Source: Oscillospiraceae bacterium
GTDB taxonomy: Bacteria; Bacillota; Clostridia; Oscillospirales; UBA929
DNA length: 35,286 nucleotides
Direction: 5' to 3'
Assembly: GCA_031254195.1 (NCBI GenBank)
Contig: JAIRUW010000020.1
Location: 1 to 35,286, forward strand
Shown: piece by piece, positions 28,631 to 35,286 of the stretch
Layout: each line of letters opens with the position of its first letter
Position numbering within the stretch: position 1 is the stretch's first letter
The notes under the pieces: model-generated
The model's database searches: none
Told to the model about the DNA's origin: nothing
The model's input: the letters and a program-made list of their open reading frames with translations, nothing else
Translations under genes and position numbers: made by a program

Positions 28631-30181
28631 ATGAGACACACCCGGCGCATAGCAAAACGCACGGCGGCAATTCTGCTGTGCGTTGTCATGCTGTCTCTTA
28701 ATATGCCGTATATACCGCAAGCGACGGCAATGACAGGCATAGAAATCGGGATAACGATAGAAATGCTTAAAGGTGCGATGTACACAGCGGGAGCCTTGGG
28801 CACATATGAAGCGATGGACAACCTAAGAAACGACCCATACTATGATAGCCTCAATCCTGCCGGAAGGTCTAGCTTTGACAAAGATTATGCGTACTATAAG
28901 CGGATAAAGGAGAACCTTGAAGAGGGAGCGGAACAGACACTGGCGCAAGTAATGGGCATGTTAGCGGTGGCGGGTGTGGCAATGGACGTTCCCGACTATG
29001 AGGAAGAGTTAAGAGCAAAATATACCCATATCCATAACGTATCAGAAGAACGTCATAATGCGCTTATATTAGATTTTAACAAGAGGCAATGGGAAGAGGA
29101 GTTCATAGCAAAAAACACTGTCACAGGCACTGCAAATCCATCATTGCAAACAGGTATGATTTCATCGTTAGTAACATGGCTGGGCGGTCTCTTCGGCTCC
29201 TCCCCCGGCAAGCAAACCCTGCCCGCAATAGATGCACTAGAAATGATAGGCATGTTGAATTGTGAGTATATAAGAGAAAGTGAAGGAGAGTACGATGGAG
29301 CAAGGTGTACACTTTATAGGGTGTGGAATGATTTTGAATTTTACAGAGCAAACGGAGACTATATAAAACAGTTCGGAAATGAAACAGAAACAAGGATAGA
29401 CGGCTACATATATTACGGCAAGGAAACTATCCATAACTTTTACTACGTGGAGTTATGGGTGTTCGATGGGCCGATGCAAGGTAAGCTAAACCCTAAATTC
29501 CGAGGGATGGATATAATGGTATGGCCTGTGAACTATCATAAAGTGGGCCAATTCGGAAGCAACGGGCTTGGCTTCCCGGCGTTAAAGTCTGAATTTGGCC
29601 TCCCCGCCACCCCCCTAGTGAACAACATCGCCGCAGTAGCTGGCGCGATTCCGGCACACCATGAGCCGGGGGAAGGGGATAGGGGAAAGTACATCCCCCT
29701 CCCGGCTATCCCCACGATACCCGGCACGGATGATATAGACTGGAAAAAGTATCTGCCGCAACTCCGCGATTACGACCCCACCGAGGCGTGGGAAGACACG
29801 GATGCCGAAACAGGCACCGGGGAGAAAGAGGGCGAGAAGGATAAGACCAAGGAGGATGAGCTTGAGGATGTGCTAAACCCGCCCGCTCAGTCAATCAACT
29901 GGCCGCAACTCCGCAACAGCTGGTCAAGGCTGGCGCAGGTGTTCCCGTTTTGCCTTCCGTTTGACTTGGTAGGCGTGTTTACGGCGTTTGCCGCAGAGCC
30001 GAAAATGATAGAGCCGATAACGGTCAATATACTGCCGTTCATGCCCGGTAACACCGGGAGGATAACGGTGGACTTTAACATACCCGGCCTTGATACGCTG
30101 GTCAAGATATTCCGTGTGGGTATGCTCATCCTGTTTGTCATCGGCCTGATCATGGCGACAAGAGGGCTTATCACATGGTAG
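28631..30181 (+). CDS. Secreted, membrane-anchored protein, pIII-like adsorption candidate
   Basis: A 516-aa protein with AAAGGAGG upstream. A Sec signal peptide (TRRIAKRTAAILLCVVMLSL, cut near AMA/QAT-A) precedes a large extracytoplasmic region. An acidic Lys/Glu linker (about 395-420) and a C-terminal span (GMLILFVIGLIMATRGLI) follow. Signal peptide, large exposed domain, flexible linker and C-terminal anchor, placed between coat and pVI-like genes, is the layout of pIII, which binds the host and releases the virion. No sequence motif is shared with known pIII, as expected for the most variable gene. Confidence 0.75.
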   Translation: MRHTRRIAKRTAAILLCVVMLSLNMPYIPQATAMTGIEIGITIEMLKGAMYTAGALGTYEAMDNLRNDPYYDSLNPAGRSSFDKDYAYYKRIKENLEEGAEQTLAQVMGMLAVAGVAMDVPDYEEELRAKYTHIHNVSEERHNALILDFNKRQWEEEFIAKNTVTGTANPSLQTGMISSLVTWLGGLFGSSPGKQTLPAIDALEMIGMLNCEYIRESEGEYDGARCTLYRVWNDFEFYRANGDYIKQFGNETETRIDGYIYYGKETIHNFYYVELWVFDGPMQGKLNPKFRGMDIMVWPVNYHKVGQFGSNGLGFPALKSEFGLPATPLVNNIAAVAGAIPAHHEPGEGDRGKYIPLPAIPTIPGTDDIDWKKYLPQLRDYDPTEAWEDTDAETGTGEKEGEKDKTKEDELEDVLNPPAQSINWPQLRNSWSRLAQVFPFCLPFDLVGVFTAFAAEPKMIEPITVNILPFMPGNTGRITVDFNIPGLDTLVKIFRVGMLILFVIGLIMATRGLITW

Positions 30182-30441
30182 AGACGATAGCGGGATGGTT
30201 GCAGGGGGCTGTGAACGGCCTGATAGATATAGCGGCGGGATTAGCGGACGCTATCTTTTGGCTGTTGCCTACCTCGCCGTTTGCCGCGCTGGAACTGGCT
30301 TTCGACAGTACCTTGCTGGGACATATCAACTACTTCCTGCCCGTACGGGAAGCGCTGAATATCCTCGCGGCTTGGGGGTTCGCTATAGCGGCGTGGTATC
30401 TGTATCAGCTGATACTGCGCTGGGTAAAGGCGATAAGGTGA
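30175..30441 (+). CDS. pVI-like membrane protein
   Basis: An 88-aa hydrophobic protein overlapping the pIII-like stop by 7 nt. Two membrane segments (about 14-35 and 60-82, IDIAAGLADAIFWLLPTS and LNILAAWGFAIAAWYLYQLI) and a basic end (RWVKAIR) resemble pVI, which sits with pIII at the virion end. Position between the pIII-like and Zot genes matches gene VI in Ff phages. Confidence 0.75.
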   Translation: MVETIAGWLQGAVNGLIDIAAGLADAIFWLLPTSPFAALELAFDSTLLGHINYFLPVREALNILAAWGFAIAAWYLYQLILRWVKAIR

Positions 30442-30445
30442 CGCT

Positions 30446-31207
30446 ATGATATGGATGTACACAGGCACCCCCGGAAGCGGCAAGTCGCTCCACGCCGCCA
30501 AAGAGATACTGGACGCAAGTATGCGCGGGCAACAGGTTATCGCGAACTTTCCGATAAAGCCCACCAAAAAGCAGATACGGACAGGCAAGCTCCCCCTGTA
30601 TTGGGATAACGGCGATATTACCGTCAAGCGGCTGATTCAATACGCAAGGAAGAACCACAAAAAGGGCAAAGAGGGGCAAACGCTCCTGATTATAGATGAA
30701 TGCGCCATCCTGTTCAACTGCCGGGCGTTCAACGCCAAGGGGCGGGAACAGTGGGTCAAGTTCTTCTCCCAGCACCGCAAGTACGGCTATAACATCATCA
30801 TGATAACGCAGTGGGACAGGATGATAGACAGGCAGATACGGGTGATGGCGGAGTATAACGTCGTACATAGAAAGGTCAATAACTTCCGTATCATCGGCTT
30901 CCTGCTGACTGTCTTCCGCATTAAGATGTTCGTCGCTATAGAAATGTGGTACGGGATAAACGAGATTACAAGCAAATCCTTCTTCCGGTATAAGCGCAAG
31001 CTGGCAAACATGTATGACAGCTATGCCGAGTTCCACGGCTGGGATGAGGATGATGACACGGACGGGGATGAAGCGGCGTGTGACGGGCCGACGGACGGTG
31101 GTGGGGGACAGGGGGACCCGCCACCGGCTGACGGCTCGGCGCTCGACGAACTGCTCACCGACTACACCGCGATGTTAGACGCACAGACGGAACAGCCCGC
31201 GCCGTGA
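30446..31207 (+). CDS. Zot/pI-type phage assembly ATPase
   Basis: A 253-aa protein with Walker A GTPGSGKS (7-14) and Walker B LLIIDE (80-85), then FFSQHRKYGYNIIMITQWDR, the conserved stretch after Walker B in Zonula-occludens-toxin/pI proteins. This ATPase drives coat assembly and export through the envelope. A hydrophobic segment near 150 (IIGFLLTVFRIKMFVAI) may be a membrane contact. The C-terminal 50 residues are acidic and Gly/Pro-rich instead of the periplasmic domain of Gram-negative phages, consistent with a host without outer membrane. Confidence 0.93.
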   Translation: MIWMYTGTPGSGKSLHAAKEILDASMRGQQVIANFPIKPTKKQIRTGKLPLYWDNGDITVKRLIQYARKNHKKGKEGQTLLIIDECAILFNCRAFNAKGREQWVKFFSQHRKYGYNIIMITQWDRMIDRQIRVMAEYNVVHRKVNNFRIIGFLLTVFRIKMFVAIEMWYGINEITSKSFFRYKRKLANMYDSYAEFHGWDEDDDTDGDEAACDGPTDGGGGQGDPPPADGSALDELLTDYTAMLDAQTEQPAP

Positions 31208-31233
31208 CCCCCACACACTAACAGGGGGGTCAC
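31204..31233 (+). promoter_or_regulatory. Hairpin across the zot stop, upstream of rep
   Basis: A 9-bp perfect stem GTGACCCCC/GGGGGTCAC with a 12-nt loop, overlapping the stop codon and 23 nt before the rep ATG. It could limit rep expression or be a nick/binding site. Its arm contains the same GGGGGTCA word as the element 1 repeats. Confidence 0.6.
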
Positions 31234-31256
31234 AATTACAAAGGAGGTCTATACAT

Positions 31257-32381
31257 ATGCAAGCACAAATCCTGCTGGACTGGCTCACGTTTACGTTGCT
31301 GACAGTCAACGACCCTAAGAAGGTGATAGCTGACATCATGGGACTGGACCCGGACATCTTCGAACCGGCCGAGTACGGACGCAACGGATACAAGTCCGGT
31401 CTGCATTATGACAATATCTCTATACTCTATGACGGGGGAGTGCTGGCGATGGGCGTGTGCGTCTCTCTGTCGGGTAACGGGTGCCGTACCTATGAACAGC
31501 TCGGCGGCAACGTCCTCGACCTAGCGTTCAAGGTCTACGACATGGAGAGGGCCAACATCACGCGCTTAGACATAGCCTGTGACGATAAGGGCGGCGCTCT
31601 CGACATGGATGAGCTGGAGAGGTACTACAAAGAGAGGCGTATCCGCTCCGCTTGCCGCAAGCGTCAGTTCATCCAGTGTGACAACGGGGAGTATGCCCCC
31701 GCCCGGACGATATACATAGGCTCCCGCAAAAGTGACCTCTGCTTCCGCTTCTACGATAAGGCCAAGGAGCACTACGACCCCAAGGCAGACCCGGACGGCT
31801 ACAACAGCCACTGGATACGGGTAGAGATGCAGATGAGGCATGAGGTAGCCGAGAACGCCATCCGGCATATCCGTGACGGGATGATTAAGGGACAGTCCCT
31901 TGGGGAATGTGTCGCGGAAATGCTGGGCGGTCATATCCAGATGATTGAGCTGGATGACTCCAACATATCCCGCTGTACTGTCTCCCAATGGTGGATTGAC
32001 TTCCTCGATACCCTCAACGGTGTGAAGATTACAGGCAAAGAGGAGAAGGGGCATATCTTCGAGCGTAAGCTCGAATGGTTCAACCGCTCCATCGTTCCCC
32101 TCGCCTCCGCACTGCTCGGCGGTATCGGTGAGCGTGGGATGTTAGAACTGATATACACCGGGTACGACCGCCGCAACAAGGCGCAGATGAACATGCTCAA
32201 GGTGTACAACGCCGACCCGGAGGCCAAGGGCGGCCTCAACCTGTTCGGCAACAGGATGATGAGGAAAATCTACAGGCAATGGCGTAAGCGTATGCGGGAT
32301 AAGGGGCTGGACATGCCTGTGGAGCCAGACCGCACTTGGTGGGATGACTTCCTTGATGAGGATTGCCCGCTTCCGGCTTAG
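31257..32381 (+). CDS. Rolling-circle replication initiation protein (Rep_trans-type)
   Basis: A 374-aa protein with AAAGGAGG upstream. It matches the replication initiation factor family of filamentous phages (CTX RstA-like) and Gram-positive plasmids/ICEs: LLDWLTFTLL near the start, VCVSLSGNGCRTYEQL, ANITRLDIACDDKGG, RTIYIGSRKSDLCFRFYDKA with WIRVEMQMRHEV, and a helical C-terminus. These nick the double-stranded form to start rolling-circle replication through a covalent Tyr link. It is the last phage gene before the att site. Confidence 0.88.
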   Translation: MQAQILLDWLTFTLLTVNDPKKVIADIMGLDPDIFEPAEYGRNGYKSGLHYDNISILYDGGVLAMGVCVSLSGNGCRTYEQLGGNVLDLAFKVYDMERANITRLDIACDDKGGALDMDELERYYKERRIRSACRKRQFIQCDNGEYAPARTIYIGSRKSDLCFRFYDKAKEHYDPKADPDGYNSHWIRVEMQMRHEVAENAIRHIRDGMIKGQSLGECVAEMLGGHIQMIELDDSNISRCTVSQWWIDFLDTLNGVKITGKEEKGHIFERKLEWFNRSIVPLASALLGGIGERGMLELIYTGYDRRNKAQMNMLKVYNADPEAKGGLNLFGNRMMRKIYRQWRKRMRDKGLDMPVEPDRTWWDDFLDEDCPLPA

Positions 32382-32382
32382 A

Positions 32383-32402
32383 TGTCTTGCGAATGTCTTG
32401 TT
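32383..32402. repeat. Integrase arm-type repeats, element 2 right arm
   Basis: TGTCTTGCG (32383) and TGTCTTGTT (32394), direct, 11 nt apart, right after the rep stop. A hairpin TGAGGCA/TGCCTCA follows at 32402-32420. Confidence 0.6.
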
Positions 32403-32434
32403 GAGGCAAAATCTGCCTCATTGGGGGAAAATAA

Positions 32435-32468
32435 CAATCGCCCAAAACCTTTCGGCTCTAGGCGATTG
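32435..32468 (-). terminator. Terminator for tRNA-Arg supplied by the prophage
   Basis: Minus strand: CAATCGCC and GGCGATTG form an 8-bp stem, followed by TTATTTT. It begins right after the encoded CCA of tRNA-Arg. Confidence 0.75.
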
Positions 32469-32514
32469 CTGGCGCGCCGTGGAGGATTCGAACCCTCGAC
32501 CTTCTGGTCCGTAG
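32468..32514. repeat. att copy 3, inside the intact tRNA-Arg
   Basis: The 47-bp core within the complete tRNA; identical to copy 2. It is the right end of element 2. Confidence 0.92.
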
Positions 32515-32546
32515 CCAGACGCTCTATCCAGCTGAGCTAACGGCGC
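32470..32546 (-). tRNA. tRNA-Arg(ACG), integration target
   Basis: Minus strand, 77 nt with encoded CCA. Acceptor stem GCGCCGT/ACGGCGC, discriminator G; D arm GCTC/GAGC; anticodon stem TCTGG/CCAGA around CTACGGA (anticodon ACG); T loop TTCGAAT. The T stem GAGGG/CCTCC has one A-C mismatch (50-64). The 3' half is shared with all att copies, so it has been rebuilt by phage DNA. Confidence 0.95.
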
Positions 32547-32561
32547 GTATGCGCAAAATAG

Positions 32562-32590
32562 AGTATACAGAACCTAAAGACGTTTGTCAA
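32562..32590 (-). promoter_or_regulatory. Promoter of tRNA-Arg
   Basis: Minus strand: TTGACA (32590-32585), 17-nt spacer, TATACT (32567-32562), 15 nt before the tRNA. Confidence 0.8.
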
Positions 32591-32601
32591 GCAAAAGAAA
32601 C

Positions 32602-32631
32602 TTGTTTTTTTCCTCCTATGTCGGATATACT
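32602..32631 (+). promoter_or_regulatory. Possible promoter of the MBL-fold gene
   Basis: TTGTTT, 18-nt spacer, TATACT, 29 nt before the GTG start at 32661. Confidence 0.5.
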
Positions 32632-32660
32632 GGGTTCCACCTTATATGGGAGGGAAAGCT

Positions 32661-33293
32661 GTGCTGAACGTCCAGACCCTTGTCGTGGGCATGGTGTCCA
32701 CCAATTGCTACATCATTTCCGACGCGGAGACGCGCGAGGCAACCGTCATTGACCCCGGCGACAGGGCGGATAAAATCTTAGGGGTTCTACGCGAAAACGG
32801 GTTGGCCGCGCGCTATATCTTCCTGACGCACGGGCATTTTGACCATGTCCTCGCCTTGGAGGAGGTGCGCCTTGCGACCGGGGCGAAGGCCATCATCCAC
32901 CAAGACGACGCGATTTACCTGCGCGACGCGGCCTTGAGCAATCCGTTCGGTTTCGCGGCCGCCGCGGCGGAGCCGGAGATTTTGACGCGGCAAGGGGAGA
33001 CATTTTCATTGGGGGGGCATATCCTGGAAGTGCTGCATACGCCGGGGCATACGCCGGGGAGCATGTGCCTGCGGGCGGACAGCCTCCTGTTCACCGGGGA
33101 TACGCTGTTTGAAGACGACTGCGGGCGGTGCGATCTGCCCGGCGGCGACTATGATGTAATGCTTCAGTCCTTGCGCTTCCTCGCGTCGCTGGAAGGGGAC
33201 TATACCGTCTACCCCGGCCATGACGTATCCACAACGCTTGACCGCGAGCGCAAACACAACGTAAATATGCGCGAGGCTTTGGAAAGCCGCTAG
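32661..33293 (+). CDS. MBL-fold metallohydrolase (glyoxalase II-like)
   Basis: A 210-aa protein. The GTG with GGAGGG 6-7 nt upstream is chosen over the ATG at 32646, which lies before the site. Metal motifs of the metallo-beta-lactamase fold are complete: [30 protein letters not shown] with the bridging Asp, and YPGHD. Small single-domain members of this kind hydrolyse thioesters such as S-lactoylglutathione-like compounds; the natural substrate is not known. Its stop overlaps the araB stop in a CTAG shared by both strands. Confidence 0.9.
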   Translation: MLNVQTLVVGMVSTNCYIISDAETREATVIDPGDRADKILGVLRENGLAARYIFLTHGHFDHVLALEEVRLATGAKAIIHQDDAIYLRDAALSNPFGFAAAAAEPEILTRQGETFSLGGHILEVLHTPGHTPGSMCLRADSLLFTGDTLFEDDCGRCDLPGGDYDVMLQSLRFLASLEGDYTVYPGHDVSTTLDRERKHNVNMREALESR

Positions 33294-34954
33294 ACTCCGG
33301 CTTTGAGCTTCTTCAGCCGTTTCATCACATCGTTGCCGCCCCGCCCGAAATGGTCGTGAAGGATTTTATAGTCCGCGTAGAGTTCGTCATATACCGCCGC
33401 GTTTTCGGGGTTGGGGCGGTAGACGGTGTCCTTGCGTTTGCCCAAAACCCTCGCCGCGGAGAAGATGTCGTCATACCCGCCGGCTTCCTTCCCGGCGGCC
33501 ACAGCGGCGAATATCGCGCTTCCGTAAGCCGGGCCGTTTTCGCTTCCGGCGATTTGGATAGGCAGATTGAGCACGTCGGCGTAGATTTGCATGGTCATCG
33601 GGTCCTTCTGGCTGATGCCGCCGCTGGCGACAAAGGCGTCTACACTCACACCGTAGGCGCGGTAATTCTCAATGATTTCACGCGCGCCGTATGCCGTCGC
33701 CTCGATCAACGCGCGGTATATCTCCTCCGGTTTTGTGCGCAGTGTCATGCCAATCAGCAGGCCGGTCAAATCCGCGTCAACCAAAATACTGCGGTTGCCA
33801 TTCCACCAGTCTAAAGCGATCAGGCCGCTTTCGCCGGGACGCAGTTCCTCCGCCTTCTCGCGCAGCACCGTGTGGAGACTGACCTTCCGCGCTTTTGCCT
33901 CCCATGCGTAAGCAGAGGGCGCGCAGTTGTCCACAAACCAGGCGAAATGGTCGCCAACGCAGCACTGGCCCGCCTCATATCCGTAAAAGCCCGGCAGGAT
34001 GCCGTCGGCCACGACGCCGCAGATGCCGGGGACTTGGAGTTCCTCCGTTCCCATCAGCATATGGCAGGCCGACGTACCCATGACGGCCAGCATGGTTCCC
34101 GGCCCGCCAATCCCTACCGCCGGGGCGCAGACATGAGCGTCCAAAATGCCCGCGGCCACCGCCGTACCCGGCTGTACGCCCAGTTTTTTTGCCATTTCCG
34201 GCGTCACGCCGCCTACTTTTGTGCCCGGCGGGGTGATTTCCAGCGCAAAAAACCGCTCTATCACGCCGTCGAAGCGCGGGTCGAGGGCCTTAAAAAAATC
34301 ATTAGCGGGGAAGCCCGCGCTTTTGCTGTATATGGCCTTATAGCCCGCCGAGCAGGCGTTGCGCGTCTCCACGCCAGACAATCGCCAAACAATCCAATCC
34401 GCGGCCTCAACCCACCGGTCCATCGCGGCATAGACTTCCGGGGCTTCGTCCAGCACCTGCCACAGCTTAGGGATGTTCCACTCGCTGGAGATTTTGCCGC
34501 CGTAGTTCCGCAGCCACGGCTCGCCCCGCTCCTCAGCGATTCCGTTGAGGCGGCTGGCCTTGTCCTGCGCGGCGTGGTGCTTCCACAGCTTGACATAGGC
34601 GTGGGGGTTCTTCTCAAATTCCGGCAGAAAGCACAGCGGCGTCCTGTCCGCCTTGACCGGCAGGACGGTACAGCCGGTGAAGTCTGTCCCGATGCCGATG
34701 ATTTGCCCGGAATCGACGCCGCTTTGCCGGACGACCTCCGGGACGGTATGCTCCAAAGCCTCCAGATAGTCCCCCGGGTGCTGCAAAGCCCAGTCGGGCG
34801 GCAGGGAAACCGTCCCGCAGGGCAAAGACCTGTCCATGACGGCGTGGGGATACTTGTAAACGCAGGACGCCAGCTCATCGCCGGACGCCGTGTCGATCAG
34901 CACCGCTCGCGCGGACAGAGTGCCGAAATCTATGCCAATGGTGTAGGTTTTCAT
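33290..34954 (-). CDS. araB: L-ribulokinase
   Basis: A 554-aa FGGY-family sugar kinase; the ATG has GGAGGGAAG upstream. The N-terminal ATPase loop [49 protein letters not shown], the long [13 protein letters not shown] and the C-terminal [15 protein letters not shown] with [10 protein letters not shown] are typical of AraB, which phosphorylates L-ribulose at O5 in arabinose use. No araA, araD or transporter is in the window, so its operon, if any, lies elsewhere. A promoter is seen at 34986-35014. Confidence 0.93.
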   Translation of the reverse strand: MKTYTIGIDFGTLSARAVLIDTASGDELASCVYKYPHAVMDRSLPCGTVSLPPDWALQHPGDYLEALEHTVPEVVRQSGVDSGQIIGIGTDFTGCTVLPVKADRTPLCFLPEFEKNPHAYVKLWKHHAAQDKASRLNGIAEERGEPWLRNYGGKISSEWNIPKLWQVLDEAPEVYAAMDRWVEAADWIVWRLSGVETRNACSAGYKAIYSKSAGFPANDFFKALDPRFDGVIERFFALEITPPGTKVGGVTPEMAKKLGVQPGTAVAAGILDAHVCAPAVGIGGPGTMLAVMGTSACHMLMGTEELQVPGICGVVADGILPGFYGYEAGQCCVGDHFAWFVDNCAPSAYAWEAKARKVSLHTVLREKAEELRPGESGLIALDWWNGNRSILVDADLTGLLIGMTLRTKPEEIYRALIEATAYGAREIIENYRAYGVSVDAFVASGGISQKDPMTMQIYADVLNLPIQIAGSENGPAYGSAIFAAVAAGKEAGGYDDIFSAARVLGKRKDTVYRPNPENAAVYDELYADYKILHDHFGRGGNDVMKRLKKLKAGV

Positions 34955-34985
34955 AAAAGGCTTCCCTCCGTCTCTCTTTTGATAT

Positions 34986-35014
34986 ATTATAGACCTATAT
35001 CCCCAATATAGCAA
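34986..35014 (-). promoter_or_regulatory. Promoter of araB
   Basis: Minus strand: TTGCTA (35014-35009), 17-nt spacer, TATAAT (34991-34986), 31 nt before the ATG. Confidence 0.6.
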
Positions 35015-35068
35015 GAGGGAAGGACGCACGGGCGGATAGGGCTGTGCCTCATTTTTAGGAGGGCTGTC

Positions 35069-35286
35069 ATGAAACGAAATATCATCATTGCCATAGTGGG
35101 CGTCGCGCTTTTAGGCGGCATGGCTGTATTCGCCCTCAACGGGACGAATATCAAAAGAAACGTGATTACCATCGACAGGAGAGAGATCGACGCGATGGTT
35201 CAAAAGGCGTCCCTTTTTATGAGCGATTACTCGGAGCGGGACGCGGAGAATTTTATCATCCGGCGTGAGACGCTGTATGCCGTGGC
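35069..35286 (+). CDS. N-terminally anchored protein, 3' end outside window
   Basis: The frame is open from an ATG with AGGAGG 7 nt upstream to the window edge (72 codons). Residues 5-24 ([20 protein letters not shown]) are a signal anchor or uncleaved signal peptide. The visible outer part ([20 protein letters not shown]) is helical. Family not recognised from this part. It diverges from araB. Confidence 0.7.
   Translation, partial: MKRNIIIAIVGVALLGGMAVFALNGTNIKRNVITIDRREIDAMVQKASLFMSDYSERDAENFIIRRETLYAV

Larger units (their letters stand above)
23143..32467. mobile_element. Element 2: inovirus-type filamentous prophage
   Basis: 9.3 kb between att copies 2 and 3. The rightward gene order ssDNA-binding candidate, small coat-like proteins, pIII-like, pVI-like, Zot/pI ATPase and rolling-circle initiator is diagnostic of filamentous phages. 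An integrase and an S24 repressor lie leftward. There is no tail, portal, terminase or lysin, as expected of a phage released without lysis. Confidence 0.88.

Noticed and set aside
30446..31207. Zot as a cholera-type enterotoxin.
   Set aside because: The toxin activity belongs to the C-terminal periplasmic part of one Vibrio protein; here that part is replaced by an acidic tail, and the protein is an assembly ATPase.
31257..32381. Conjugative relaxase of an integrative element.
   Set aside because: The Rep_trans family also occurs in ICEs, but no coupling protein or type IV secretion genes are present, while coat-type genes and a Zot ATPase are.
14508..32514. A single 18-kb composite element.
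   Set aside because: The middle att copy, two integrases and two different arm-repeat sets show two units.
33872..35011. A 379-codon plus-strand frame opposite araB.
   Set aside because: Shadow of the high-GC araB gene; no ribosome site and no recognisable protein features.

Overview
The window looks like chromosomal DNA of a Bacillota, most likely class Clostridia. AGGAGG-type ribosome binding sites are used throughout, and GTG and TTG starts are frequent. Textbook sigma-A promoters (TTGACA-17-TATAAT) stand before several genes. The families present (Cdd1, PspC, CptN, PilZ, GH4, L-ribulokinase) fit that group. The genus cannot be read from the sequence, so this is inference.

Positions 1-14.5 kb are host chromosome. 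They hold a small cluster (peptide-deformylase-like, Cdd1, Imm-5-like, MazG-like) ending in decayed fragments, tRNA-Ser(GCU), an exported deacetylase-like protein, nagB, a GNAT, and a membrane protein with a P-type-ATPase-like soluble domain. The serine operon serC-pspC-serA follows, then a degenerate GH5 gene fused to a nitroreductase remnant, an ACT protein, and a GH4/CapA/HAD operon, and finally a PilZ-like gene. Host chromosome resumes at 32.5 kb with tRNA-Arg(ACG), an MBL-fold hydrolase, araB and a partial membrane protein.

Between them, 18 kb of mobile DNA is inserted at the 3' end of tRNA-Arg(ACG). Three direct copies of a 47-bp tRNA 3' segment (14508, 23143, 32468) delimit two tandem integrated elements. 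Each has its own tyrosine integrase at the end far from the tRNA, its own pair of integrase-arm repeats, and its own terminator next to the tRNA end.

Element 1 (14508-23142, 8.6 kb) has no capsid, terminase or lysis gene. Its layout is that of a phage-inducible chromosomal island or similar satellite: int and repressor leftward; Cro-like, Xis-like, CHC2 zinc-finger primase-like and AAA ATPase genes rightward; then two iteron-like arrays, a VRR-NUC nuclease, a type III toxin-antitoxin system of the CptIN kind, an RHH regulator and small genes ending in a truncated Rha.

Element 2 (23143-32467, 9.3 kb) is a filamentous phage (inovirus-type) prophage of a Gram-positive host. It encodes a pV-like ssDNA-binding candidate, a stack of tiny single-span coat candidates including a pVIII-like protein, a secreted and anchored pIII-like protein, a pVI-like protein, a Zot/pI ATPase and a rolling-circle initiator. 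Its lysogeny switch is an unusual fusion of a ribbon-helix-helix DNA-binding domain to a LexA-type S24 peptidase domain, facing three copies of a palindromic operator. Element 1 encodes a stand-alone homologue of the same RHH domain, and GGGGGTCA-type repeats occur in both elements. Together with the shared att site, this raises the possibility, not proven here, that element 1 is a satellite of, or has co-evolved with, the filamentous phage.
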